From: an uncultured Eubacteriales bacterium
GTDB taxonomy: Bacteria > Bacillota > Clostridia > Peptostreptococcales > Anaerovoracaceae
Assembly (NCBI GenBank): GCA_900542565.1
Contig: UQOC01000003.1
Coordinates: 1-64,000, forward strand
DNA: 64,000 nt
Reading direction: 5' to 3'
Part shown: positions 24,744 through 34,795 of the stretch, in pieces
Position numbering within the stretch: position 1 is the stretch's first letter
How the letters are laid out: every line of letters begins with the position of its first letter
The notes under the pieces: model-generated
Database searches by the model: none
What the model was told of the DNA's origin: nothing
What the model saw: the letters and a program-made list of their open reading frames with translations, nothing else
Position numbers and translations under genes: made by a program

Positions 24744-25244
24744 TTATTTGTTGGCACCGCAGCATTTTTTGTATTTTTTACCTGACCCGCAAGGACAAGG
24801 ATCGTTCCTTCCCGGTTCTTTTTCCTTGCGGATGGTCTTTGAACGCTTATATTCTCTGGTTATTTCTGCACGGCGGTCCGCAGAAAGCACACCGTCCCAT
24901 TCCGTAAGAGAATACAGATAGTCGGCCTCTGCTTTATGCATGTTGAAATACAGCTTTTCAAAATCTATATCAAGATCTATCTGTGAATCTTCGTCTATGG
25001 ACTCAAGGTCGAGACTGTTTTTCAGGCTGGTATTGATCCCATCCAGAAATCCCATGAAGATCGCCGGTTCGGCGTCGAACTTGGTGATGAGATCAGAAAC
25101 CCTGCCGGTAAGATGGCCGTCTCCGGCAGCAAGGATATGCTGATAGATCCTGGTCTCTGTGTCGCTGTATTTTTTCCAGAAATCCTGAAAAGTTTCCTGG
25201 GTCTGGCCATCCATCAGGTCGACCCATTGCTGGTATAAGCTCAT
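24744..25244 (-). CDS. SEC-C motif protein
   Basis: A 166-residue acidic protein whose last 22 residues are a SEC-C zinc-binding motif ([19 protein letters not shown]), as in the SecA tail. The first 120 residues are helical with no recognised domain. SEC-C tails bind zinc and often ribosomes or SecB, so a role in protein handling is possible. It starts 34 bases after homoserine dehydrogenase on the same strand, with GGAGG in the spacer. Confidence 0.8.
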   Translation of the reverse strand: MSLYQQWVDLMDGQTQETFQDFWKKYSDTETRIYQHILAAGDGHLTGRVSDLITKFDAEPAIFMGFLDGINTSLKNSLDLESIDEDSQIDLDIDFEKLYFNMHKAEADYLYSLTEWDGVLSADRRAEITREYKRSKTIRKEKEPGRNDPCPCGSGKKYKKCCGANK

Positions 25245-25278
25245 TTTATTTACCTCCGTTAATTTGCTTCGTAAAATA

Positions 25279-26247
25279 TCAGAATCGTTTTTTCATTATT
25301 GCCAGGATATCTCCGCATACGGCGCTGCCTGTAGGCAGGGGGCCCGCTCCCCGACCGTAGAACATCAGCTCGCCGACCATGTCGCCTGTGATATAGACGG
25401 CGTTGAATTCATTGCTGACTCCGGCAAGAGGATGGGTGATATCCAGCAGTACAGGTTTTACATGGTAAGAAAGCTTGCCGTCTGCAACGGAAGCCCGGCC
25501 AATGAGCTTGATCTTTTTACCTTGAGCTGCGGCCTCTTCAATGTCTTTTGCCGTTATGGCAGTTATGCCTGTTGTAGGAATGTCACCGGGGGCTATATAC
25601 CTGTCAAACGCCAGGGCGATGAGGATGGAAAGCTTGTTTGCCGCATCTATACCCTCAACATCGGCAGTAGGGTCAGCTTCAGCAAAACCTTTTGCCTGGG
25701 CATCTTTGAGGACTTCATCATATGAGAGCCCTTCATCTGTCATCTTAGTAAGTATATAGTTGGTGGTACCGTTCAGTATGCCCATTACCTCAACAAAATT
25801 ATTGCTGGCCAGAGCTCCTGTTATGGCTGTCAGGACAGGGATGCCGCCGGCAACGCTGGCCTCAAATAAAAATTCTACATTATTTTCTGCAGCAGTTTTG
25901 GTCAGCAGGTCATAGTTGGCAGCGATAGCGGCCTTGTTGGCGCTCACCACATGTTTTCCGTGTTTCATGGCTTGTACCATAAAAGATGTGGCAGGCTCGA
26001 TGCCTCCGAGCATTTCAACTACAATGTCGATATCAGGATCCTTTATTATATCGTCGGGATCTTCGGTCAACAGAGCCGGATCAGCTTCGACCAGGCGCTT
26101 TTTTTTTCGGTTGCGCTGCAAGATCCGGGTTATTTCAGGAGATGCTCCTATGCGCTGCTGGATGATCTCCCTGTTGTCTGTAAGGATCTTGTATGTTCCT
26201 CCGCCTACATTGCCGAAACCCAGCAGGCCGATCTTGACTTTTTTCAT
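25279..26247 (-). CDS. hom: Homoserine dehydrogenase, short form without ACT domain
   Basis: A 322-residue NAD(P)-dependent enzyme that reduces aspartate semialdehyde to homoserine for threonine and methionine synthesis. It shows [14 protein letters not shown] at the N-terminus, SANKAA, the [11 protein letters not shown] catalytic segment, and the [19 protein letters not shown] region. Bacterial Hom proteins usually have a C-terminal ACT domain (total about 430 residues); this one ends at the catalytic domain, so threonine feedback through ACT is absent. ATG 26247 is chosen over an upstream in-frame start because of GGAGGT before it and the conserved [10 protein letters not shown]. Confidence 0.92.
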   Translation of the reverse strand: MKKVKIGLLGFGNVGGGTYKILTDNREIIQQRIGASPEITRILQRNRKKKRLVEADPALLTEDPDDIIKDPDIDIVVEMLGGIEPATSFMVQAMKHGKHVVSANKAAIAANYDLLTKTAAENNVEFLFEASVAGGIPVLTAITGALASNNFVEVMGILNGTTNYILTKMTDEGLSYDEVLKDAQAKGFAEADPTADVEGIDAANKLSILIALAFDRYIAPGDIPTTGITAITAKDIEEAAAQGKKIKLIGRASVADGKLSYHVKPVLLDITHPLAGVSNEFNAVYITGDMVGELMFYGRGAGPLPTGSAVCGDILAIMKKRF

Positions 26248-26365
26248 ATAATTACCTCCGGTAGATACAATACAAAAATTATATAACATAATTAGATTTT
26301 TGTCTTTACCTTTTTTCAAAATTTGATATTATTTATTGTGGCACACAGACAGGAGGAAGATCAAA

Positions 26366-26836
26366 ATGAGTCTGAACATCGTTTTTGTAGAACCGGAGAT
26401 ACCGCCCAACACGGGCAACATTGCAAGGACATGCGCGGCGACTGACACCAAGCTCCATCTTGTCAGGCCCCTGGGCTTTGATATAGATGACAAGCATGTC
26501 AGGAGGGCTGGGCTTGACTACTGGCCTTATGTGGACCTTGAGATACATGACAGCCTTGACAGCTTCATGAAAAAATACGGAAGCAGGCGTATGTGGCTTG
26601 CGACCACAAAAGGCAGCCGCATATATGCAGATGTCAGGTTCATGGATGGTGATTTCATCCTGTTCGGAAGGGAAACGAGAGGATTGCCGCCGGAATTCAT
26701 TGAAGCGCACCGTGATGCTGCCATACGCATACCTATGAGCGAGAATACAAGGACAAGATCTTTCAATCTTTCCAATTCTGCCAACATAATATTATTTGAG
26801 GCCCTGCGCCAATTGGGCTTTCCGGACTTGAAATAG
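26366..26836 (+). CDS. trmL: tRNA (cytidine(34)-2'-O)-methyltransferase
   Basis: A 156-residue minimal SPOUT methyltransferase that modifies the wobble base of tRNA-Leu. The N-terminal IVFVEPEIPPNTGNIARTCAAT and the knot motifs LFGRETRGLPPEF and IPMSENTRTRSFNLSNS are standard (given here in part). ATG 26366 follows AGGAGG; the upstream in-frame start at 26336 has none. It is divergent from hom and upstream of rpoN. Confidence 0.93.
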   Translation: MSLNIVFVEPEIPPNTGNIARTCAATDTKLHLVRPLGFDIDDKHVRRAGLDYWPYVDLEIHDSLDSFMKKYGSRRMWLATTKGSRIYADVRFMDGDFILFGRETRGLPPEFIEAHRDAAIRIPMSENTRTRSFNLSNSANIILFEALRQLGFPDLK

Positions 26837-26856
26837 ATTTTACATTTTGGTATAAT
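26828..26856 (+). promoter_or_regulatory. Sigma-70-type promoter of rpoN
   Basis: TTGAAA and TATAAT are separated by 17 bases; the -35 overlaps the trmL 3' end. The rpoN start is 47 bases beyond the -10. Confidence 0.7.
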
Positions 26857-26902
26857 ATTTGCATAGAAAAACTATCTGGGATCAAAGGCATGAAGGTGAA
26901 AA

Positions 26903-28267
26903 ATGAAGCTAAGCTATGGATTGACAATTGAACAGACCCAGAAGCTGACCATGACCCCCGAACTGATACAGGCAATCAGGATCCTGCAGTTTAATACCCA
27001 GGAACTGGATGAGTTTGTACAGGAAGAACTTCTCGAAAACCCTGTGCTGGAATTTGAGAATAAGTACAAATCCGAGAAAACACTGGATATTAGAGAAAAG
27101 TTCATGGAAGATTATGGAGACGGTCGCTACGAACAATGGGAGAATCCAGGCGGATCAGATAAAGAAGAATTCTCTTATGAACAATTCGTCACAAAAGAAG
27201 AAACTCTTGAGGATTATCTCCTTTTGCAGCTGACCTTTTCCAGACTTAAAGATACAGATCTGAAGATAGGCAGATATCTTGTGGAGGCCATTGATGACAA
27301 CGGGTACCTCACGGTTACCGTCCAGCAGGTGGCAAAGGCCTTCAGGACAGACGAGGACAAGGTGGAAGAAATACTGGATGTCATCCATACTTTTGAACCC
27401 CTTGGCGTAGGCGCAAGGAACCTCAAAGAATGTCTGACCATACAGCTTGCTGCCAAGGGACTTTTGGACGAACTTACAGAATACATAATAATGAACCATC
27501 TGGAAGATCTGGGAGAAAACAAGCTGAACAAAGTAGCCAAGGCTCTGGGCATATCAGTAAGCCAGGTACAGATGGTCGGCGACTTGATCAAGACACTGGA
27601 GCCAAAGCCGGGAAGGAGTTTTTCCGGCGGAGACAGCGTCAGATACATAGTGCCTGATGTTATCGTGGAAAAGGTAGACGGCGAATATGTTGTGATGAGC
27701 AATGAGAGCAGCATACCTCACCTGATGGTAAGCCCGTATTACACGACCCTTTCCAAAGAAGCCAAAAATGATGAGGAGCTTTCCAAGTACCTTACCGACA
27801 AGTTCAACTCTGCCCTGTGGCTCATAAAGAGCATAGAACAGCGAAAGAGGACCATATACAATGTTGTTTCGGCAGTGGTGGAACACCAGAAAGAGTTTCT
27901 GGACAAGGGTTCAAAATACATGAAGACGCTGACGCTGAAACAGGTGGCAGATGATATCGGAATGCACGAGTCTACGGTGAGCAGGTCGGTAAACGGAAAA
28001 TATATGCAGACGCCAAGGGGCATATTTGAGATCAAATATTTCTTTTCCAGCGGCATAACAGACGGAAGCGGGGAAGGGGTATCATCAAACAGCATCAAGG
28101 CGATGATCAAAGAGATAATAGATGGCGAGGATACGGCAAAGCCTTACAGCGATCAGGACATAGTCGGATTGCTCAGCGAAAAGGGCATAGAAATATCAAG
28201 AAGGACGGTTGCAAAATACAGAGAGGGCATGAATATCCTTTCTTCGTCCAAAAGAAGGAGATTTTAA
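26903..28267 (+). CDS. rpoN: RNA polymerase sigma-54 factor
   Basis: A 454-residue RpoN/SigL. The N-terminal Gln/Leu-rich activator-interacting region starts KLSYGLTIEQTQKLTMTPEL, in part. The core-binding domain follows, and the C-terminal RpoN box reads SRRTVAKYRE (about residues 433-442). It is the factor required at the four -24/-12 promoters found in this window. It stands directly upstream of the gap operon. In some clostridia a cggR gene separates the two; here it is missing. Confidence 0.96.
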   Translation: MKLSYGLTIEQTQKLTMTPELIQAIRILQFNTQELDEFVQEELLENPVLEFENKYKSEKTLDIREKFMEDYGDGRYEQWENPGGSDKEEFSYEQFVTKEETLEDYLLLQLTFSRLKDTDLKIGRYLVEAIDDNGYLTVTVQQVAKAFRTDEDKVEEILDVIHTFEPLGVGARNLKECLTIQLAAKGLLDELTEYIIMNHLEDLGENKLNKVAKALGISVSQVQMVGDLIKTLEPKPGRSFSGGDSVRYIVPDVIVEKVDGEYVVMSNESSIPHLMVSPYYTTLSKEAKNDEELSKYLTDKFNSALWLIKSIEQRKRTIYNVVSAVVEHQKEFLDKGSKYMKTLTLKQVADDIGMHESTVSRSVNGKYMQTPRGIFEIKYFFSSGITDGSGEGVSSNSIKAMIKEIIDGEDTAKPYSDQDIVGLLSEKGIEISRRTVAKYREGMNILSSSKRRRF

Positions 28268-28287
28268 ACGAAAGAGATCGTTTAAAA
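28262..28287. promoter_or_regulatory. Inverted repeat between rpoN and gap
   Basis: TTTTAAACG and CGTTTAAAA form a perfect 9-bp inverted repeat with an 8-base loop that includes the rpoN stop codon. It could be a weak terminator, an mRNA processing stem or an operator for the glycolytic operon. Confidence 0.45.
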
Positions 28288-28321
28288 ATATATTGTCATT
28301 AGAGATCATAGGAGGAAAAAA

Positions 28322-29347
28322 ATGGCGATCAAAGTTGGTATCAGCGGGTTCGGACGGATAGCAAGAGTTGTGATCCGAGCCAGCATGGACATGCCCGAAA
28401 TAGAGATAGCGGGCATAAATGTAAGGAATGCGGATCTTGAATATCTGGCTTATATGCTGAGATATGACACGACTTTTGGCAGGTTCCCAAAGAGCCTTGA
28501 GGTCTATGATAAGGGCCTTGTCATAGACGGAAAGAAAGTTCCGGTGTACAGCTTTTCCGAAGCCATAAACATACCGTGGAAAGAATGTGGAGCCGAATAC
28601 ATAGTTGAAGCAACCGGAGCTTATGTCACCACTGAGAAAGCCATGGACCATATAAAAGCCGGAGCAAAGAAGGTTATAATCTCTGCACCGGCAAAAGATT
28701 CAGTAACGCCGACATTTGTATACGGCGTAAATCATGAAAACTATCAGGCAGACATGCCTGTGGTATCAAATGCTTCATGTACTACCAACTGCCTTGCACC
28801 TCTTGCCAAGGTCATAGAGGACAACTGGGGCATAAAAGAAGGCCTTATGTCTACCATACACTCTGCAACCGCAAAACAAAAGGTGGTTGACGCAAGATCG
28901 ATGAAAGACTGGCGTACAGGCAGATGTGTGTTCGGCAATGTGATACCGTCAACCACAGGCGCAGCCAAAGCTGTAGGCCTCGTCATACCATCACTCAAAG
29001 GAAAGATGACAGGTATCTCATACAGGGTGCCTACCGCCGATGTATCTGTCGTAGATCTCAATGTGGTCCTGGAGAGGCCGGCATCATATGACGAGATCTG
29101 CGCAAAGGTAAAAGAAGCCTCTGAAACTCATATGAAAGGCGTTATCGAATATGTTGACGACGAGGTTGTATCAGGCGATTTCGTAGGAGATCCATGCACT
29201 TCCATATTCGATTCGAGGGAGGGCATACAGCTCAACGACCATTTCTTCAAGTTTATCGCTTTCTATGACAACGAGTTCGGATATTCCAGCAAAGTCCTGG
29301 AACTTATAAAATATATGAACAAGGTTGATACAAACTCCTTAGCCTGA
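28322..29347 (+). CDS. gap: Glyceraldehyde-3-phosphate dehydrogenase, type I
   Basis: A 341-residue glycolytic enzyme forming 1,3-bisphosphoglycerate. The catalytic SNASCTTNCLAP and the following HSATAKQKVVDA are intact. Two places differ from common GapA: the nucleotide loop reads INVRNADLEY where NAD-specific enzymes have IND, and the end reads FYDNEFGYS for WYDNEWGYS. Lack of the Asp that contacts the adenosine ribose suggests relaxed or NADP use. It starts behind AGGAGG and heads the gap-pgk-tpi operon. Confidence 0.94.
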   Translation: MAIKVGISGFGRIARVVIRASMDMPEIEIAGINVRNADLEYLAYMLRYDTTFGRFPKSLEVYDKGLVIDGKKVPVYSFSEAINIPWKECGAEYIVEATGAYVTTEKAMDHIKAGAKKVIISAPAKDSVTPTFVYGVNHENYQADMPVVSNASCTTNCLAPLAKVIEDNWGIKEGLMSTIHSATAKQKVVDARSMKDWRTGRCVFGNVIPSTTGAAKAVGLVIPSLKGKMTGISYRVPTADVSVVDLNVVLERPASYDEICAKVKEASETHMKGVIEYVDDEVVSGDFVGDPCTSIFDSREGIQLNDHFFKFIAFYDNEFGYSSKVLELIKYMNKVDTNSLA

Positions 29348-29365
29348 TGGCGGAAAGGATATAAA

Positions 29366-30550
29366 ATGAAAAAAACTGTAAGAGATATCGATGTAAAAGG
29401 CAGGAAGGTCATCGAAAGGTGCGATTTTAATGTTCCTATGGCCGACGGAAAGATAACCGACGATACCAGGATAACATCGTCACTGCCTACCATAAATTAT
29501 CTGCTGGATCAGGGCGCTGCTGTGATCCTCATGTCACATATGGGCAGGCCCAAAGGCAAAGCGGATATGAATTACACACTTAAACCTGTTGCAGACAGGC
29601 TGTCGGCACTGCTGGGCCGTCAGGTGATGTTCATATCATCCCCGGATGTGGTGGACGACAGGGTAAAGGCTGCGGCTGCTGCACTCAAGCCGGGACAGGT
29701 AATGCTCCTTGAGAATGTTCGTTTCAGAAAAGAAGAAACAGACAACGATCCGGAGTTTGCAAAAGAATTGGCTTCCATGGCTGATATCTATGTCAATGAC
29801 GCTTTTGGAACGGCTCACAGGGCTCATGCCTCCACCGCAGGAATAGCTTCTTATCTTCCTTCGGTTTCGGGTTTCCTCATCGAAAAGGAGATCAGATTCC
29901 TGGGAGACGCTGTCAACGACCCGGCAAGGCCTTTTGTAGCCATAATGGGCGGAGCCAAGGTATCAGACAAGATACCTGTCATCGAAAATCTTCTTACGAA
30001 AGTTGATACCATCATGATCGGAGGAGGCATGGCCTATACATTTTTCAAGGCCATGGGCCTTGAAATAGGGACATCGATCCTCGATGAAGAAAGCATAGGA
30101 CTGGCCGGGGATCTTCTGGAAAAAGCCGAAAAGTCCGGAGTAAAAATGCTACTTCCGGCAGATGTGGTGTGTGCCGGTGAGTTCAGCAACGATGCGCCTG
30201 CACGCATATGCAGCCGTGAAGATATACCGGCTGATATGATGGGCATGGATATAGGGCCTGAGACAGTCAGGATATATTCCGCAGAGATAGAGAAAGCTTC
30301 AACAGTTGTATGGAACGGACCTATGGGCGTATTTGAAATGGAAAACTTCGCCAGGGGCACGCGCAGTATAGCAGAAGCTCTGAGCCGCTGCAGCGGTGTA
30401 ACGATAATAGGCGGAGGTGATTCGGCGGCAGCCGTAGAGCATTTCGGGCTTGCCGGTAAGATGACCCACATATCCACCGGAGGAGGAGCTTCCCTTGAAT
30501 TCCTGGAAGGTAAAGAACTTCCTGGAGTGGCCGTCCTTGAAGATAAATAA
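29366..30550 (+). CDS. pgk: Phosphoglycerate kinase
   Basis: A 394-residue two-domain kinase making ATP from 1,3-bisphosphoglycerate. The signatures are [17 protein letters not shown], the [13 protein letters not shown] segment, NGPMGVFE and the C-terminal GGGDSAAAV. Its length is normal. It begins 19 bases after gap with GGAAAGG as ribosome site and is followed by tpi, so the three glycolytic genes form one operon. Confidence 0.96.
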   Translation: MKKTVRDIDVKGRKVIERCDFNVPMADGKITDDTRITSSLPTINYLLDQGAAVILMSHMGRPKGKADMNYTLKPVADRLSALLGRQVMFISSPDVVDDRVKAAAAALKPGQVMLLENVRFRKEETDNDPEFAKELASMADIYVNDAFGTAHRAHASTAGIASYLPSVSGFLIEKEIRFLGDAVNDPARPFVAIMGGAKVSDKIPVIENLLTKVDTIMIGGGMAYTFFKAMGLEIGTSILDEESIGLAGDLLEKAEKSGVKMLLPADVVCAGEFSNDAPARICSREDIPADMMGMDIGPETVRIYSAEIEKASTVVWNGPMGVFEMENFARGTRSIAEALSRCSGVTIIGGGDSAAAVEHFGLAGKMTHISTGGGASLEFLEGKELPGVAVLEDK

Positions 30551-30583
30551 AAACCACTGCAAGTATAAACAGGAGATGTTAAA

Positions 30584-31330
30584 ATGAGGATCCCGTTCAT
30601 AGCAGGAAACTGGAAAATGTACAAGAATATAAAAGAGGCCGTGGAATTTGCAGCCATATTTGCTCCTTTATACCACGATACAGATGTGAGGACGGCGATA
30701 TTTGCGCCTTTTCCCCAGCTTGGGCCTCTGGCGGATGCTTTCAGGGGGACCGGCATAGGCGTGGGAGCGCAGAATGTCCACTTTGAGGAAGAAGGCGCCT
30801 TCACGGGAGAAGTGTCTGTACCCATGTTGAAAGAACTTGGAGTTGACTACTGTCTGGTTGGACATTCTGAAAGACGCCAGTATTTTGGAGAAACCGATGA
30901 AACTGTCAACAAAAAGCTGAAGGCCCTGCTGAAAGGCGATATATTGCCGCTGCTGTGCGTTGGAGAGGATCTGGCCCAGCGTGATGCAGGAGACGAAGAA
31001 AAAGTAGTATCAGGGCAGATAATCAAAGCCTTTGAAGGTATAAGCGCGGCTCAGGCCGAAAATATCACCGTAGCCTATGAACCCATATGGGCAATAGGCA
31101 CCGGAAGGACTGCCAGCCCAAAGCAGGCGGAGGACATGTGTGCATGCATCAGGAAAACGCTGACAGAAATATATGATGAAGAAACGGCTGACATGATCAT
31201 AATCCAATATGGCGGGAGCGTTAAGCCTGAAAATATATCCGATATCATGAACATGCCGGAGATAGACGGTGCATTGGTGGGCGGAGCAAGCCTCGATCCG
31301 CTAAAATTTAACGAAATAGTCAACTTTTGA
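30584..31330 (+). CDS. tpiA: Triosephosphate isomerase
   Basis: A 248-residue TIM barrel. It has AGNWKMYKN with the catalytic Lys, VGHSERR with the catalytic His, AYEPIWAIGTG with the catalytic Glu, and the phosphate-binding GGSV and GGASL. Start ATG 30584 behind AGGAGA. In many clostridia gpmI and eno follow; here the next gene is secG, after its own promoter. Confidence 0.96.
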   Translation: MRIPFIAGNWKMYKNIKEAVEFAAIFAPLYHDTDVRTAIFAPFPQLGPLADAFRGTGIGVGAQNVHFEEEGAFTGEVSVPMLKELGVDYCLVGHSERRQYFGETDETVNKKLKALLKGDILPLLCVGEDLAQRDAGDEEKVVSGQIIKAFEGISAAQAENITVAYEPIWAIGTGRTASPKQAEDMCACIRKTLTEIYDEETADMIIIQYGGSVKPENISDIMNMPEIDGALVGGASLDPLKFNEIVNF

Positions 31331-31331
31331 C

Positions 31332-31361
31332 TTGATTTGATAAGTATTGATATGATATAAT
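31332..31361 (+). promoter_or_regulatory. Sigma-70-type promoter of secG
   Basis: TTGATT and TATAAT are separated by 18 bases, directly after the tpi stop and 30 bases before the secG start. Confidence 0.6.
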
Positions 31362-31390
31362 TACCAAGTTAAAATGTTAGGAGGATCGAG

Positions 31391-31621
31391 ATGAGAATTT
31401 TTTTGATGATTTTGCTCGCAATTTCCAGCATTATATTGATAGCAAGCGTTCTGCTCCAGTCAGGAAACAGTTCCGGACTGTCCGGTTCCATCGCCGGAGG
31501 AGCTGAACAGCTTTTCGGAAAGAAAAAGAGCAAAGGGTATGAAGCTATTTTAGCCAAAGTGACTTCCGTAGCGGCTGTACTGTTTGTCGTTCTGGCTGTT
31601 GTTTTGGTTATGATGGAATAG
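31391..31621 (+). CDS. secG: Protein translocase subunit SecG
   Basis: A 76-residue inner-membrane protein with two helices (about residues 2-21 and 53-74) flanking the conserved loop SGNSSGLSGSIAGGAEQLFGKKK. SecG joins SecYE and aids SecA-driven export. The start follows AGGAGG. Size and layout are typical. Confidence 0.93.
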   Translation: MRIFLMILLAISSIILIASVLLQSGNSSGLSGSIAGGAEQLFGKKKSKGYEAILAKVTSVAAVLFVVLAVVLVMME

Positions 31622-31664
31622 ATTGAACTGTCATCAGTCGAACTAATAATTTATATTTTGATGG

Positions 31665-31693
31665 GAATAAGAGGTACAGAGTGCCTCTTATTC
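31665..31693 (+). promoter_or_regulatory. Stem-loop in the pyrophosphatase leader
   Basis: GAATAAGAGG pairs perfectly with CCTCTTATTC around a 9-base loop. No T-run follows, so it is more likely a leader or mRNA-stability structure than a terminator. The ribosome site AGGAGG comes 16 bases later. Confidence 0.5.
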
Positions 31694-31724
31694 GGCATTA
31701 AATGTCAGTAGGAGGTATGCAATA

Positions 31725-33737
31725 ATGGACATTTTTACTGTATGCGCGGCCCTGGTAGGTCTCGTCGTGGCATTCTGCCTGGCGGCATGGATCACCAAGG
31801 CCCCGGAAGGTACAGAGAGAATGAAGGAAATTGCCGGCTACATCAGAGAAGGAGCCATGGCTTTCCTCAAGAGAGAATACAAGACGATGGCCATAGTTAT
31901 CGTTGTAATGTTCCTCTTGATAGGTTTCGGCCTTCAGAGCTGGATAACCGCCGTATTATATGTATTCGGAGCGCTGCTCTCGGTACTGGCGGGATTCTTT
32001 GGCATGAAGGTTGCTACCAACGGTAATGTCAGGACTGCCAACGCAGCGATGGAATCAGGCATGAACAAGGCTCTCAAGATCGCTTTCAGGAGCGGCGCCG
32101 TAATGGGTCTTTGCGTATCAGGCCTTGGACTGTTCGGCCTGGGCGTTGTAATGGTCGTGCTTGACCTTGCCACCGTGATGGAATGTGTTACCGGATTTGG
32201 ACTGGGAGCTTCCTCAATGGCTCTGTTCGGAAGAGTAGGAGGCGGCATCTACACCAAGGCTGCCGATGTGGGAGCAGACCTTGTAGGTAAGGTAGAAGCC
32301 GGCATCCCTGAGGACGACCCGAGAAACCCTGCAGTTATCGCCGACAATGTGGGAGATAATGTAGGAGATGTTGCCGGTATGGGTTCTGACCTGTTCGAGT
32401 CATATGTAGGTTCCATAATCTCAGCAGTAACTCTGGCTGCCGTAGCCGTAAGAGAGTCAACTGAGCTGTCAACTTTCAGCGAAAGCACCGCAGCCATCTT
32501 CCCTCTCATCATATCAGCAGTGGGAATACTGGCGTCGGTCATCGGCATCCTTTTTGTAAGAGGAAAAGAAGGCGGCAACCCTGCAAACGCCCTTAACATG
32601 GGTACTTATATCAGCGGTATCATCGTTATCGTTGCTACGGTGTTCCTTTCAAAGAACATGCTTGGCGACTACACTTATGCCGCAGCCATAATTGCCGGTC
32701 TGATCGTCGGTATCGCAATAGGAAAGATCACAGAAGTCTACACTTCATCAGATTATAAATCAGTTAAGAAGATAGCTGAGCAGTCCCAGACAGGAGCTGC
32801 CACTACCATCATAAGCGGTCTTGGAGTAGGTATGATGTCAACTCTCTGGCCTATCATCCTCATCTGCGTAGGTGTATTTGTAGCTTACCAGTTTGCAGGA
32901 TTGTACGGGATCGCCCTTTCAGCAGTGGGAATGCTGTCAACTACCGGTATGACAGTTGCTGTTGATGCTTACGGCCCTGTTTCTGACAATGCCGGCGGTA
33001 TTGCCGAAATGTCGGAACTTCCTGAAGATGTAAGAGAGATCACGGACAAGCTGGACGCTGTAGGAAACACTACCGCAGCCATAGGTAAAGGGTTTGCCAT
33101 CGGTTCGGCTGCTCTGACTGCTCTGGCCCTGTTCGCATCATATGCTTCAGTGACCGAGCTTGAGCTCATAAGCCTGCTTGACCCTATCGTTATCATCGGA
33201 CTGTTCATCGGAGCAATGCTTCCGTTCCTCTTCTCAGCCATGACAATGAATTCCGTTGGAAAGGCTGCCAACCAGATGATCGAAGAAGTAAGGAGACAGT
33301 TCAGATCCGACAAGGGTATCATGGAAGGCACTTCCAAACCTGATTATGCCAACTGCGTTGATATTTCCACCAAGGCAGCCCTGACCGAGATGATCCTGCC
33401 GGGCCTGATGGCTATAATCGCCCCTCTGGCCGTAGGTATCGTCCTCGGAACAGCAGCTCTGGGCGGAATGCTGGCAGGAGCCCTGTCATCCGGCGTGCTG
33501 CTGGCCATAATGATGGCCAATGCCGGCGGAGCATGGGACAATGCCAAGAAGTATATTGAAGAAGGAAATTACGGCGGAAAAGGTTCAGAGCCTCATAAGG
33601 CTGCCGTAGTAGGAGACACTGTAGGAGATCCGTTCAAGGATACTTCCGGCCCTTCGATCAATATCCTCATAAAACTGATGACCATCGTAGCAGTAGTATT
33701 TGCGCCTCTGTTCGTATCAATAGGCGGACTGCTGTAG
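31725..33737 (+). CDS. hppA: Membrane-bound pyrophosphatase, K+-stimulated type
   Basis: A 670-residue ion pump with about 16 membrane helices that couples PPi hydrolysis to export of H+ or Na+. Substrate motifs [11 protein letters not shown] and [20 protein letters not shown] are present, and the C-terminal [15 protein letters not shown]. The segment [10 protein letters not shown] has Ala where K+-independent enzymes have Lys, which marks the K+-dependent class. Whether it pumps Na+ or H+ I cannot decide. It would save energy in a fermenting cell by using biosynthetic PPi. Confidence 0.95.
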   Translation: MDIFTVCAALVGLVVAFCLAAWITKAPEGTERMKEIAGYIREGAMAFLKREYKTMAIVIVVMFLLIGFGLQSWITAVLYVFGALLSVLAGFFGMKVATNGNVRTANAAMESGMNKALKIAFRSGAVMGLCVSGLGLFGLGVVMVVLDLATVMECVTGFGLGASSMALFGRVGGGIYTKAADVGADLVGKVEAGIPEDDPRNPAVIADNVGDNVGDVAGMGSDLFESYVGSIISAVTLAAVAVRESTELSTFSESTAAIFPLIISAVGILASVIGILFVRGKEGGNPANALNMGTYISGIIVIVATVFLSKNMLGDYTYAAAIIAGLIVGIAIGKITEVYTSSDYKSVKKIAEQSQTGAATTIISGLGVGMMSTLWPIILICVGVFVAYQFAGLYGIALSAVGMLSTTGMTVAVDAYGPVSDNAGGIAEMSELPEDVREITDKLDAVGNTTAAIGKGFAIGSAALTALALFASYASVTELELISLLDPIVIIGLFIGAMLPFLFSAMTMNSVGKAANQMIEEVRRQFRSDKGIMEGTSKPDYANCVDISTKAALTEMILPGLMAIIAPLAVGIVLGTAALGGMLAGALSSGVLLAIMMANAGGAWDNAKKYIEEGNYGGKGSEPHKAAVVGDTVGDPFKDTSGPSINILIKLMTIVAVVFAPLFVSIGGLL

Positions 33738-33754
33738 TATAAAAGTAACAAGAA

Positions 33755-33783
33755 TACGCCCCCTGATCTCAGGGGGCGTTTGT
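33755..33783. terminator. Bidirectional terminator
   Basis: ACGCCCCCTGA pairs with TCAGGGGGCGT, followed by TTGT. It lies between the convergent pyrophosphatase and crotonase genes. Confidence 0.88.
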
Positions 33784-33822
33784 CGTGCTTATGTACATGC
33801 AGCGGTTAAACGAAGCCTGCTG

Positions 33823-34599
33823 CTATTTATTCTTAAACTGGGCAGGTCTCTTTTCAAGGAAAGCCTGCATGCCTTCTTTCTGGTCTTCGGTGCCGAAGCA
33901 GCCTCCGAAGGCTTCTGCCTCAAGGGCACAGCCGGAGAACATATCAAGATGATATCCCTTGTTGATACATGTCTTTGCCATTCCTACGGCTATAGGAGCC
34001 TTTGAAGCGATCTTTCCGGCGATCTCTTCACATACAGGCATCAGGTCTTCAGGCTCGGTAACTTTTTCTACCAGCCCGATCCGAAGAGCTTCCGCTGCAT
34101 TTATGGTATCGGCTGTAAGTATGAGCATTTTTGCCATTCCTTTGCCCACCAGCTTGGAAAGTCTCTGAGTACCGCCAAAGCCAGGGGTTATACCAAGACC
34201 GACTTCAGGCTGGCCGAATTTGGCCTTGGAAGAAGCGATACGGAAATCGCAGGCCATAGCCAGCTCGCATCCGCCGCCCAGAGCGAAGCCGTTGACTGCA
34301 GCGATGATGGGTTTTTCCATCTTTTCCATGAAATTCATTACCTTGTGACCGTAAGCTCCGAACTGACGGCCTTCAGCAACGGTGAGGGTGCTCATCTGTC
34401 CGATATCTGCTCCTGCCACAAAAGAGCGTCCTTCGCCGGTCAGTATCACAACTCTGACATTTTCATCGGCATCTATCTGGTTGAACACATCAAACAGCTC
34501 CTCAAGAACAGTCTTGTTGAGGGCATTCAAGGTTTCAGGCCGGTTTATAGTCACATAGCCTATGGAATTTTTGACTTCGTACTTGATCGTCTGATACAT
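33823..34599 (-). CDS. Enoyl-CoA hydratase/crotonase family protein
   Basis: A 258-residue crotonase-fold enzyme. The oxyanion-hole segments are FVAGADIGQM and GFALGGGCELAMACD, and the catalytic-Glu region is FGQPEVGLGITPGFGGTQ, here with Glu in place as in 3-hydroxybutyryl-CoA dehydratase. It may hydrate crotonyl-CoA in butyrate or acetoacetyl-CoA metabolism. No other butyrate-pathway gene is adjacent, so the assignment to a pathway is open. Confidence 0.9.
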   Translation of the reverse strand: MYQTIKYEVKNSIGYVTINRPETLNALNKTVLEELFDVFNQIDADENVRVVILTGEGRSFVAGADIGQMSTLTVAEGRQFGAYGHKVMNFMEKMEKPIIAAVNGFALGGGCELAMACDFRIASSKAKFGQPEVGLGITPGFGGTQRLSKLVGKGMAKMLILTADTINAAEALRIGLVEKVTEPEDLMPVCEEIAGKIASKAPIAVGMAKTCINKGYHLDMFSGCALEAEAFGGCFGTEDQKEGMQAFLEKRPAQFKNK

Positions 34600-34718
34600 A
34601 AACGGACATCCTTTCTTATAGAAAATCTTAATATAGAAATTATATCACCAATCAGGGATTAAATCAATCTAAGATGTTATAAAATTAACAATAAATTTCA
34701 AAAAAGTAATGCCTGAGG

Positions 34719-34747
34719 TTGTCAAAAAGCAGAAATATTGTTATAAT
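34719..34747 (+). promoter_or_regulatory. Sigma-70-type promoter
   Basis: TTGTCA and TATAAT are separated by exactly 17 bases and the -10 ends 48 bases before the start at 34796. Confidence 0.75.
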
Positions 34748-34795
34748 TACACTATCGCATTCAGATATGGATCAAAATATAAGGAGAAGCAATTG

